From: Actinomycetes bacterium
GTDB lineage: Bacteria > Actinomycetota > Acidimicrobiia > Acidimicrobiales > Ilumatobacteraceae
Length of the DNA: 10,421 nucleotides
Direction: 5' to 3'
Assembly (NCBI GenBank): GCA_023417265.1
Contig: JAEZFY010000217.1
Coordinates: forward strand, 1 to 10,421
The first letter of the stretch is position 1; the number at the start of each line of letters is the position of its first letter. The translations under genes and the position numbers were made by a program. Positions 1-5,870 of this stretch are shown here, one piece after another. Under the pieces are notes generated by a model. The model had not been told where the DNA came from. It ran no database searches and saw nothing but the letters and a program-made list of their open reading frames with translations.

Positions 1-67
1 CGGCTTGCGTATACGGCGCCCCATCGCCGGGTGCGCCGGCGCCCACGATGATCGGCTGGCGTTGCAT
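1..67 (-). CDS. 5' end of an unidentified gene, cut by the window edge
   Basis: On the minus strand an ATG (67-65) opens a frame that stays open to the window edge, giving 22 residues that begin MQRQPIIVGAGAPGDGAPYT. It is preceded by a very good Shine-Dalgarno sequence, GGGAGG (79-74), with a 6-nt spacer, which is the main reason for calling it. The hydrophobic PIIVGAGAPG stretch resembles the first beta strand and glycine-rich turn of several fold types (nucleotide-binding or thiolase-like), but 22 residues do not allow a family assignment. It is transcribed away from the acyl-CoA dehydrogenase, so the two probably share a divergent promoter region (68-119). A fatty-acid-related role is possible from context only. 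Confidence 0.6.
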   Translation of the reverse strand, partial: MQRQPIIVGAGAPGDGAPYTQA

Positions 68-119
68 GGGTGACCTCCCGGATGTGACCGTAGTAGAGCG
101 ATCGGCCAGACTGGACCGC

Positions 120-1337
120 GTGACCGCCCTGGAGCTTTCCCCCCTCGACACCGTCGACGCCGCGATCGACGCATTGCTCACCGACCACGACCCGCGCACC
201 ACCGCCGACGTCGAGTTCCGGGGTGCCCGGTTCGATGCCGGCCTGGCGTGGGTGCACCATCCGGTCGGCGCCGGCGGGCTCGGGCTCGACCGCAGCCTCA
301 ACGGGCACATCGAAAAGCGCTTGCGTGCCGCGGGCGCCAAGCCCGCCGACCCGACGACGTTCTTCATGCACCTGGCGGGCCCCACGATCGCCACGCACGG
401 CACGCCCGAGCAGCACGCGCGCTTCCTCCGCCCGATGTTCACGGGCGAGGAGAAGTGGTGCCAGTTGTTCTCCGAGCCGGGCGCCGGGTCCGACTTCGCC
501 GGGCTCGCCTGCCGGGCCATCAAGGACGGCGAGGAGTGGAACGTCAACGGCCAGAAGGTGTGGAACACGCTCGCCCATCTCGCCGACTGGGGCATGCTCG
601 TCACCCGCTCGAACCCCGACCTGCCCAAGCACAAGGGCATGACCTACTTCGCCGTCGACATGCGCGCCCCCGGCGTCGAGGTCCGCCCGCTGCGCCAGAT
701 CACCGGTGAGGCCGAGTTCAACGAGGTCTACTTCACCGACTGCCGGATCCCCGACGCGAACCGGATCGGCGCCGAGGGCGAGGGCTGGCGCGTGGCGCTG
801 ACCACACTGATGAACGAGCGCACGGCGATCGGCGGCGGCGGCGCCTCGCAAGGCGGCAAGCCGCGCCGGGGCGGCGCTGCCAACGACGCCGTCGCGGTGT
901 GGAAGGGCCTGCCCGAGGAGGCCCGCACGCCGGTCGCCCGCGACCAACTGCTGCGCCTGTGGGTGCGCGGCGAAGTCGGACGGCTGCTCAACGTGCGCGC
1001 CGCCGAAGCCGCCCGCCAGGGCAACCCGGGCCCCGAGGGCTCGGTGTCCAAGCTCGAGTTCTCGATCTTCAATCAGGCGCTCTACAACTTCTGCATCGAC
1101 CTGATGGGCCTCGACGGTCAGGTCGGCTACGACTACACGTTCCGCCGGCCCGACGAGCTCGACGCCACCGGCGCCGGCAAGGGCCTGCAGTACGCCTTCT
1201 TGCGAGTTCGCGCGAACTCGATCGAGGGCGGCACGTCCGAGGTGCTCCGCAACATCATCGGCGAGCAGGTGCTCGGGCTGCCCGGCGAGCCCCGCGTCGA
1301 CAAGGACGTGCCGTGGGTGCAGGTGCCGCGCTCGTGA
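120..1337 (+). CDS. Acyl-CoA dehydrogenase (FadE-like)
   Basis: Flavoenzyme that introduces the alpha-beta double bond into an acyl-CoA and passes electrons to electron-transfer flavoprotein; cytoplasmic, part of fatty-acid or related acyl-CoA oxidation. With a GTG start at 120 it is 405 residues, normal for the family. The middle-domain signature LFSEPGAGSDF lies at about residues 116-126, followed by a KVWNT...ADWG segment. The C-terminal helical domain ends with SIEGGTSEVLRNIIGEQVLG, where the Glu at about 369 sits at the usual catalytic-base position. A Gly/Arg-rich linker (about 238-254) precedes the C-terminal domain. Start choice: ATG codons at 48 and 66 would run into the divergent gene and its ribosome site. 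GTG 120 has CAGACT seven bases upstream, one base off the leaderless pattern seen elsewhere in the window; GTG 84 is the alternative. The acyl substrate cannot be read from sequence. Confidence 0.93.
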   Translation: MTALELSPLDTVDAAIDALLTDHDPRTTADVEFRGARFDAGLAWVHHPVGAGGLGLDRSLNGHIEKRLRAAGAKPADPTTFFMHLAGPTIATHGTPEQHARFLRPMFTGEEKWCQLFSEPGAGSDFAGLACRAIKDGEEWNVNGQKVWNTLAHLADWGMLVTRSNPDLPKHKGMTYFAVDMRAPGVEVRPLRQITGEAEFNEVYFTDCRIPDANRIGAEGEGWRVALTTLMNERTAIGGGGASQGGKPRRGGAANDAVAVWKGLPEEARTPVARDQLLRLWVRGEVGRLLNVRAAEAARQGNPGPEGSVSKLEFSIFNQALYNFCIDLMGLDGQVGYDYTFRRPDELDATGAGKGLQYAFLRVRANSIEGGTSEVLRNIIGEQVLGLPGEPRVDKDVPWVQVPRS

Positions 1338-1338
1338 G

Positions 1339-2175
1339 TCAGCGCCAGCCGGGGTTCTCGCCGCCGCGGTAGCGGCCCATCGACACCGGCGTCGACCACT
1401 GCTTGCGGCCCCCGCCACCGGAGCGGGCGCTGAGGATCAAGAACGCGCCACCGACACCGAGCACCGCGGCGGCGCCGAGCACCACCGGCAGCGTGCGTTC
1501 GGCGAGCGGGGCGATCGCGCCGGCCCAGGTGCGATTGTCGATCGCCGTGAACAGGTGCACGGGGATCGCGTAGCCCCACAGCAGCACCGCCGCGGCGAAC
1601 GCCACCAACAGCTCGCCGAGCCCGTTCACGAGCTCGCGGCGCTCGGGACGGGTGAACAGGCCGAGCGCCAGCATCAGCGCGCCGAGCGCGGTGCCGCCGA
1701 GCATGATCCAGCCGCCCATCGAGTCGAACGTGGCGAGCGTGCCGATCCGTTCGATCGGCAGCGTGAATGTGGCCACCTCGGCGGCGCGTTGGTCGCGCAC
1801 GATCGGGATCAGCTGCGATCCGGTGATGCGGATCGGGTCGGAGTGCTTGCCGATGATGACCTCGTGGGCTTGTTCGAGGATCGGCGCGATCTCGACGGCT
1901 CCGAGCCGGTTGGTGAGCACCTTGGTCTCGAGCATCGCCGCCAGGTCGGTGGAGTTCGTGTCGAGCCGGGGCGCGGCGAGTGGCGCGATCAAGCCGATCA
2001 ACTCTTGGCGGATGTCGGGGTCGGTGAGCATCGCCGCCGCCGAATCGACCGTGGCATCCGGGGTGAAGGCGACCCGATCGAGCCACCACGCGCCGAACGC
2101 GAGAGCGAACGCCACGGAGGCGATCAGCAGAAAGGTCGCCCCCAAGCTGCGTTCCACAGCCGGTGAGTCTGCCAA
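1339..2175 (-). CDS. Four-helix membrane protein of unknown function
   Basis: I do not recognise the family. With the start used here the protein is 278 residues. One N-terminal transmembrane helix (about 11-33, ending in AWWLD) is followed by a roughly 120-residue region likely outside the membrane (about 34-155). Three further helices follow (about 156-174, 187-209, 228-249), then a short basic, glycine-rich tail. The soluble part is rich in short amphipathic helices and has no catalytic motif I can name. The start is unresolved. TTG 2175 has an AGGAGGTG sequence upstream but at a long spacing (11 nt from the end of that octamer). GTG 2157 would begin the protein just before helix 1, and GTG 2211 would add 12 residues. 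The reading frame itself is well supported by the membrane pattern. The stop lies one base from that of the acyl-CoA dehydrogenase (convergent), and the 5' end is divergent from the DUF983 gene. Confidence 0.78.
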   Translation of the reverse strand: MADSPAVERSLGATFLLIASVAFALAFGAWWLDRVAFTPDATVDSAAAMLTDPDIRQELIGLIAPLAAPRLDTNSTDLAAMLETKVLTNRLGAVEIAPILEQAHEVIIGKHSDPIRITGSQLIPIVRDQRAAEVATFTLPIERIGTLATFDSMGGWIMLGGTALGALMLALGLFTRPERRELVNGLGELLVAFAAAVLLWGYAIPVHLFTAIDNRTWAGAIAPLAERTLPVVLGAAAVLGVGGAFLILSARSGGGGRKQWSTPVSMGRYRGGENPGWR

Positions 2176-2235
2176 ACCGGTGCGCCCACCTCCTATGTCG
2201 ACGTTCGACACCCGCCTGCCGTCGGCGCGCGGGGG

Positions 2236-2241
2236 TAGCGT
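2236..2241 (+). promoter_or_regulatory. -10 element of a leaderless promoter for the DUF983 gene
   Basis: TAGCGT fits the TAnnnT -10 pattern and lies exactly seven bases before the GTG at 2249, so transcription would start at or next to the start codon. No properly spaced Shine-Dalgarno sequence is present (GGAG at 2243-2246 is only 2 nt from the GTG). No clear -35 hexamer is seen. Confidence 0.5.
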
Positions 2242-2248
2242 CGGAGCC

Positions 2249-2689
2249 GTGGTCGCGCACGAAGCACCAGCGGTCCAGCCAGTCGAGCGGTTCCCGGGGC
2301 GGTGGGTGCTCCTCTTGCGTGGGCTCACGCGCCGGTGCCCGTGGTGCGGCGACCGGCGGGCCTACTTCACGGGTTGGTTCCGCCGCCAGCCGACGTGCCG
2401 GGCGTGCGGCCGCGGGTACCGCCGGGGCGACCACGCCTTCGAGCTCGGCGCCGTGACGGCCAACATGATCCTGACGTTCATCGTGATCCTCGTCACGATC
2501 GGCGTCACGATCAGCCTCACCGCCCCGGACGTCCCCGTCGTGCCGATCATGGTGCTCACCGCGGTGATCGGACTGCTCGGACCGGCCCTGCTCTATCCGG
2601 TGGGCTACACCACCTGGCAGGCGATCGACCTGTGGATGCGGCCGCCCACCCCGGGCGAGCTCGCCGGCGAGCACGACGCCGCCCTCTGA
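2249..2689 (+). CDS. DUF983 family zinc-ribbon membrane protein
   Basis: Small membrane protein of 146 residues with the DUF983 layout: a CPWCG motif (Cys30, Cys33) and a CRACG motif (Cys50, Cys53) that together look like a treble-clef or zinc-ribbon metal site. Two transmembrane helices follow (about 70-91 and 98-118) and then a short cytoplasmic tail. The family is widespread in Proteobacteria and Actinobacteria, but its biochemical role is not established. GTG 2249 is chosen because a TAnnnT element lies exactly seven bases upstream; a second GTG near 2306, just before the zinc ribbon, is less likely. The gene is divergent from the four-helix membrane protein and is followed after 10 bases by a hairpin and then the recA promoter, so it appears to be its own transcription unit. 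Confidence 0.85.
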   Translation: MVAHEAPAVQPVERFPGRWVLLLRGLTRRCPWCGDRRAYFTGWFRRQPTCRACGRGYRRGDHAFELGAVTANMILTFIVILVTIGVTISLTAPDVPVVPIMVLTAVIGLLGPALLYPVGYTTWQAIDLWMRPPTPGELAGEHDAAL

Positions 2690-2699
2690 CATCGAGAGG

Positions 2700-2722
2700 A
2701 GCATCCGGCCGGCCGGGATGCT
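2700..2722 (+). terminator. Hairpin after the DUF983 gene
   Basis: AGCATCC (2700-2706) pairs perfectly with GGATGCT (2716-2722). The 9-nt loop contains GGCC twice and can add two inner pairs. It begins 10 bases after the DUF983 stop codon. There is no U-run after it, so it is a terminator only in the loose sense common in high-GC actinobacteria. Its 3' edge touches the proposed recA -35 element. Confidence 0.4.
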
Positions 2723-2751
2723 TGCCGAACGGGTGTTCGGTGAGTTACAGT
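2722..2751 (+). promoter_or_regulatory. Proposed recA promoter
   Basis: TTGCCG (2722-2727) and TACAGT (2746-2751) form -35 and -10 hexamers separated by 18 bases, each a fair match to the housekeeping sigma consensus. Transcription would start near 2758 and leave a leader of about 120 nt before the recA GTG. The SOS operator lies in the spacer, where repressor binding would block polymerase. The assignment is by inspection only; some actinobacterial recA genes also have a second, LexA-independent promoter, and I could not identify one with confidence. Confidence 0.5.
2725..2740. promoter_or_regulatory. LexA-binding SOS box of recA
   Basis: CCGAACGGGTGTTCGG is a perfect inverted repeat (CCGAAC / GTTCGG, 4-nt centre). 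It matches the Gram-positive and actinobacterial LexA operator core, CGAAC-N4-GTTCG. Its position between the proposed -35 and -10 elements of recA is the expected one for repression by LexA and induction on DNA damage. Confidence 0.88.
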
Positions 2752-2759
2752 GCTGTCAT

Positions 2760-2826
2760 TCCACGCCGTCGCCAGCCGGCGTGGAGCTCCGGAACTGTGT
2801 GACACCCCCTCCGTACGGTGCCACAC
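2760..2826 (+). promoter_or_regulatory. Two strong hairpins in the recA leader
   Basis: Hairpin 1: CCACGCCG (2761-2768) pairs perfectly with CGGCGTGG (2777-2784), extended by T2760-A2785, with an 8-nt loop. Hairpin 2: GTGTGACACC (2797-2806) pairs with GGTGCCACAC (2817-2826) with one A-C mismatch and a 10-nt loop that contains CCCTCC, an anti-Shine-Dalgarno-like run. Both lie just downstream of the proposed transcription start and upstream of the ribosome site (GAAGGGAA, 2863-2870). The pairing is seen directly; any regulatory role is inference. Confidence 0.4.
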
Positions 2827-2878
2827 GTCGGGCGAAACCGAGCCCCGCAACCGGCACTACCCGAAGGGAACCACGCAC

Positions 2879-3946
2879 GTGAGCAACGTCAACAATCTCA
2901 GCGCCGATCGACAGAAGGCGCTCGACATGGCGCTCTCCCAGATCGACAAGCAGTTCGGCAAGGGCTCGATCATGCGCATGGGCGAGAAGGGGACGATGGC
3001 CATCGAAGCCGTCTCCACCGGTGCGCTGGCGCTCGACCTGGCACTCGGCATCGGTGGCCTGCCGCGCGGCCGGGTCACCGAGATCTACGGCCCGGAATCG
3101 TCGGGTAAGTCGACGCTGGCGATGCACGTCGTCGCCGAGGCGCAGCGGATGGGTGGCGTATGCGCCTACATCGACGCCGAGCACGCGATGGATCCGGTGT
3201 ACGCCAAGGCGATCGGCGTCGACATCGACCAGCTGCTCATCTCCCAGCCCGACACGGGCGAGCAGGCGCTCGAGATCTGCGACATGCTGGTGCGCTCGGG
3301 AGCGATCGACGTGGTCGTCGTCGACTCGGTGGCGGCGCTCACACCGAAGGCCGAGATCGAAGGCGAGATGGGCGACACGCACGTCGGCCTGCAGGCCCGA
3401 CTGATGAGCCAGGCGCTGCGCAAGCTCACCGCCAACCTCAACAAGACCAAGACGATCTGCCTGTTCATCAACCAACTCCGCGAGAAGATCGGCGTCATGT
3501 TCGGCTCGCCGGAGACGACGCCCGGCGGGCGGGCGCTCAAGTTCTACTCGTCGGTCCGGCTCGACATCCGCCGCATCGAGTCGTTGAAGGACGGCGCCGA
3601 AGTCGTCGGCAACCGCACCCGGGTGAAGGTCGTCAAGAACAAGGTCGCCCCGCCGTTCCGGCAGGCCGAGTTCGACATCATGTACGGCAAGGGCATCTCC
3701 CGCGAGGGCTCGCTGCTCGACATGGCGGTCGACATGGGCATCGTCACGAAGTCCGGTGCCTGGTTCACCTACAACGGTGAACAGCTCGGCCAGGGCCGCG
3801 AGAACGCCAAGAACTTCTTGAGCGACAACATCGACGTGATGCTCGAGGTCACCGACAAGGTGATGACGGCCGCCGGATTGGGCGACGCCGAAGAGGCCGA
3901 CGACGCCTTCACCGAGGCCGACGAAGCCCCGATCGACATCCGCTGA
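2879..3946 (+). CDS. recA: Recombinase A
   Basis: DNA-dependent ATPase that forms filaments on single-stranded DNA, performs strand exchange and activates LexA self-cleavage in the SOS response. The protein is 355 residues, typical for RecA. Walker A GPESSGKST is at 71-79, the catalytic-Glu segment YIDAEHAMD contains Glu101, and Walker B is VVVVDS at 145-150. The NQLREKIGVMFG segment leads into the DNA-binding loop 2 region (SPETTPGGRALKFYSS), and the C-terminal tail is acidic (EEADDAF...). The reading frame is continuous, so there is no intein of the kind found in some mycobacterial RecA proteins. GTG 2879 is chosen because GAAGGGAA sits 8 nt upstream and the protein then begins at the conserved N-terminal helix; extension to ATG 2750 would translate the promoter and leader. 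It has an SOS box upstream and a hairpin downstream. recX does not follow it. Confidence 0.98.
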   Translation: MSNVNNLSADRQKALDMALSQIDKQFGKGSIMRMGEKGTMAIEAVSTGALALDLALGIGGLPRGRVTEIYGPESSGKSTLAMHVVAEAQRMGGVCAYIDAEHAMDPVYAKAIGVDIDQLLISQPDTGEQALEICDMLVRSGAIDVVVVDSVAALTPKAEIEGEMGDTHVGLQARLMSQALRKLTANLNKTKTICLFINQLREKIGVMFGSPETTPGGRALKFYSSVRLDIRRIESLKDGAEVVGNRTRVKVVKNKVAPPFRQAEFDIMYGKGISREGSLLDMAVDMGIVTKSGAWFTYNGEQLGQGRENAKNFLSDNIDVMLEVTDKVMTAAGLGDAEEADDAFTEADEAPIDIR

Positions 3947-3968
3947 CCGCCGGCAGTCGACGCGACGC

Positions 3969-3998
3969 GAGCCCGTGACGGGCAGCCGTCACCGGCTC
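3969..3998 (+). terminator. Hairpin after recA
   Basis: GAGCCCGTGACGG (3969-3981) and CCGTCACCGGCTC (3986-3998) form a 13-position stem with a single C-C mismatch around a GCAG loop, 22 bases after the recA stop. There is no U-tract. Its strength and position suggest it terminates recA transcription and separates it from the aminotransferase; a small CCGCC/GGCGG hairpin (4003-4016) follows. Confidence 0.6.
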
Positions 3999-4027
3999 GA
4001 CACCGCCCCACGGCGGCGAGCTATCCT
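3997..4027 (+). promoter_or_regulatory. Possible promoter of the aminotransferase gene
   Basis: TCGACA (3997-4002) and TATCCT (4022-4027) resemble -35 and -10 hexamers with a long 19-base spacer. The leader would be about 20 nt and would just include the ribosome site GGGGAG (4040-4045), 8 nt before ATG 4054. The -35 overlaps the end of the recA hairpin, so this is a weak call. Confidence 0.35.
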
Positions 4028-4053
4028 CTTCGCACCGAAGGGGAGTGATATCC

Positions 4054-5421
4054 ATGTCCACCAGGCACGACGATTCGTACCTGGCCCATGCTGCGAAGGC
4101 GATCACCGAGCGGGAGCTGGCGACCTACGCCGAGCGCACCCGCCGATCGCAAGCTGCCACCGAGCGGGCCCGCAAGGTCCTCCCGGCCGGAGTGCCCTCG
4201 AGCTTCCAGGCCTACGACCCGTGGCCCGTCGTCGTGCAACACGCCGCCGGCTCGCGCATGACCGACGTCGACGGCAACGAGTACGTCGACTACGACATGG
4301 GCTTCGGCGCCCTGTTCGCCGGCCACCTGCATCCTGCCGTCGGCGCCGCCGTGCGCGCCCAGCTCGACTCCGGCACGCTCTACGTGACGCCCTGCGAGCT
4401 CGACGCCGAGGTGGCCGAGCTGCTCGCCGAACAGTTCGGGTTGCCGATGTGGCGGCCCACCAACTCCGGCACCGAGGCCACGATGGACGCCCTCCGGCTC
4501 GCCAAGGGCGTCACCGGCAGGCACCGGATCGTCAAGGGCGAAGGCGGCTACCACGGCCACCACGACGAGGTCATGATCTCGAACAAGCCGCCGCTCGACC
4601 TCGCCGGGCCGGCCGACGCTCCCGTCGGCGTGCCCCAGTCGGCCGGCATCTCCGACGGGGTCCTCGGCGAAGTCGGGATCGTGCCCTACAACGACCCCGA
4701 CGCGCTCGACCGCGCACTCGCGGGTGGCGACGTGGCGGCCTTCATCGTCGAACCGGTGATGGAGAACATCGGCATCTGCCTCCCCGACCCGGGCTACCTC
4801 GCTGCCGTGCGCGAGATCACCGCCCGGCACGGCACGCTGCTGATCTTCGACGAGGTCAAGACCGGTCTCACCGCCGGCTACGGCGGCGCCACCACGGTGT
4901 TCGGTGTGCAACCCGATCTGCTCACGCTCGCCAAGTCGATTGGCGGTGGGTTCCCCGTCGGTGCGTTCGGCGGCAAGGCCGAGTACATGGAGCTGATCAC
5001 CACCGGCAAGGTGCTCCACCTCGGCACCTACAACGGCAACCCGCTGGTCATGGCGGCCACGCGAGCCACGCTCACGCAGGCGTGCACGCGCCCGGCGATC
5101 GAGGCTGCGATCGCCCGCAACCAGCAGCTCGTGGCCGCCTGCCAAGCGGTGATCGACCGTTCAGGCGTGCCCGCCCACACCGTGCAGTTCGGCGCCAAGG
5201 GCTGCATCACCTGGTCGCGCGCCCGTGTCCGCAACTACCGCGACTACAAGGCCACGAACTTCGATCTCGCCTTCGCCCAGTGGATCCACGGCATCAACCG
5301 CGGGATCCTGCTCCCGCCCGGGCTCGACGAGCAGTGGCTGATCTCGGTGATGCACGACGAGCACGACGCGATGCGCTACGCCGAGGTGTTCGCCGAGTTC
5401 GTCGACGAACTGACCGGCTGA
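4054..5421 (+). CDS. Class III PLP aminotransferase, HemL-like
   Basis: Pyridoxal-phosphate enzyme of fold type I, 455 residues. Visible signatures are NSGTEATM (137-144, phosphate binding), EGGYHGHHD (163-171, cofactor stacking), LIFDEVKTG with Asp266 for the pyridine nitrogen, and LAKSIGGGFPVGAFGG with Lys294 as the Schiff-base lysine. NSGTEATM, YHGH and GGGFPVGAFGG are closest to glutamate-1-semialdehyde 2,1-aminomutase (HemL). However, the DEVKTG and AKSIGGG segments differ from the DEVMTG and GKIIGGG usual in true HemL, and no other haem gene is nearby. It may be an aminotransferase or aminomutase with another substrate. ATG 4054 is preferred over GTG 4045 because GGGGAG ends 8 nt before the ATG, whereas it overlaps the GTG. 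It lies between recA and mtr, and its stop is one base from that of the convergent DUF2269 gene. Confidence 0.9.
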   Translation: MSTRHDDSYLAHAAKAITERELATYAERTRRSQAATERARKVLPAGVPSSFQAYDPWPVVVQHAAGSRMTDVDGNEYVDYDMGFGALFAGHLHPAVGAAVRAQLDSGTLYVTPCELDAEVAELLAEQFGLPMWRPTNSGTEATMDALRLAKGVTGRHRIVKGEGGYHGHHDEVMISNKPPLDLAGPADAPVGVPQSAGISDGVLGEVGIVPYNDPDALDRALAGGDVAAFIVEPVMENIGICLPDPGYLAAVREITARHGTLLIFDEVKTGLTAGYGGATTVFGVQPDLLTLAKSIGGGFPVGAFGGKAEYMELITTGKVLHLGTYNGNPLVMAATRATLTQACTRPAIEAAIARNQQLVAACQAVIDRSGVPAHTVQFGAKGCITWSRARVRNYRDYKATNFDLAFAQWIHGINRGILLPPGLDEQWLISVMHDEHDAMRYAEVFAEFVDELTG

Positions 5422-5422
5422 G

Positions 5423-5848
5423 TCAGAAACCGGCCGGGGCGCCGGGCTTCCAGATCATCAGGATCAGGCCGACGATCATGCCCAGGTGGGTGACCCCCAC
5501 ACCGGCCGAGAACTTGGCCCGCGCGCCCTCGGTGGTGTCGGTGATGGCGGGCTTGATCAAGAAGAAGCTGACCACCATCAAGATCGCCCAGTCGACGATC
5601 GCCAGCACGAGCCAGGTCTGCGACATCTTGAAGGCATCGTCGGACATGCCGGCGAGGCCCATACCGAACACCCACAGCAAGACGAGGGCCGGGAACGTGA
5701 TCGTCATGTGCAGCTTGGCCAGCCGCTGTGGCGCGGCGTCCTTCAGGGTCGGGTAGACGAGGAGCGGGCCGAAGGCGACCACGGCGGCGACGATGTGGAG
5801 CAACCCCATCAGCTTGTAGCCGGTGGAGATCGGGAAGATGGCGAGCAC
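5423..5848 (-). CDS. DUF2269-like integral membrane protein
   Basis: Predicted 141-residue protein that is almost all membrane. Four helices lie at about residues 12-34, 46-68, 77-98 and 114-134, with a conserved-looking GYKLMGLLHI start, a histidine in helix 1 (His18) and short charged loops. This matches the general shape of the DUF2269 predicted integral membrane family, whose function is unknown; the assignment is from memory of the pattern and is moderate. GTG 5848 is chosen because TACGGT lies exactly seven bases upstream and the protein then begins close to helix 1. ATG 5890 (155 residues) would overlap the end of mtr by 20 nt and has no ribosome site. It lies 22 bases downstream of mtr on the same strand, so it may be made both from the mtr transcript and from its own promoter. 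Confidence 0.8.
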   Translation of the reverse strand: MLAIFPISTGYKLMGLLHIVAAVVAFGPLLVYPTLKDAAPQRLAKLHMTITFPALVLLWVFGMGLAGMSDDAFKMSQTWLVLAIVDWAILMVVSFFLIKPAITDTTEGARAKFSAGVGVTHLGMIVGLILMIWKPGAPAGF

Positions 5849-5855
5849 GGGCGTC

Positions 5856-5861
5856 ACCGTA
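5856..5861 (-). promoter_or_regulatory. -10 element of a leaderless promoter for the DUF2269-like gene
   Basis: On the minus strand TACGGT (5861-5856) is followed by exactly seven bases and then GTG (5848-5846). The element falls in the 22-base gap between the mtr stop and this gene. No Shine-Dalgarno sequence is present. Confidence 0.45.
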
Positions 5862-5870
5862 GCCAGCGGA

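Noticed and set aside
1133..2704. Long open frame on the minus strand (523 codons)
   Set aside because: It is rich in Arg, His and Asp low-complexity stretches and overlaps the acyl-CoA dehydrogenase, the four-helix membrane protein and DUF983; this is the typical open antisense or off-frame shadow of high-GC genes.
2750..2878. N-terminal extension of RecA from ATG 2750
   Set aside because: It would translate the promoter -10 region and both leader hairpins, and does not resemble RecA; GTG 2879 has a proper ribosome site.
2879..3946. Possible intein in recA
   Set aside because: The frame encodes 355 uninterrupted residues with Walker A, Walker B and loop 2 in normal spacing.
4045..4053. GTG 4045 as start of the aminotransferase
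   Set aside because: It overlaps the Shine-Dalgarno sequence GGGGAG (4040-4045); ATG 4054 is 8 nt after it.
3975..5756. Long plus-strand frame (593 codons) over the aminotransferase
   Set aside because: It is the off-frame shadow of the aminotransferase: Arg/Pro/His-rich, with no domain.
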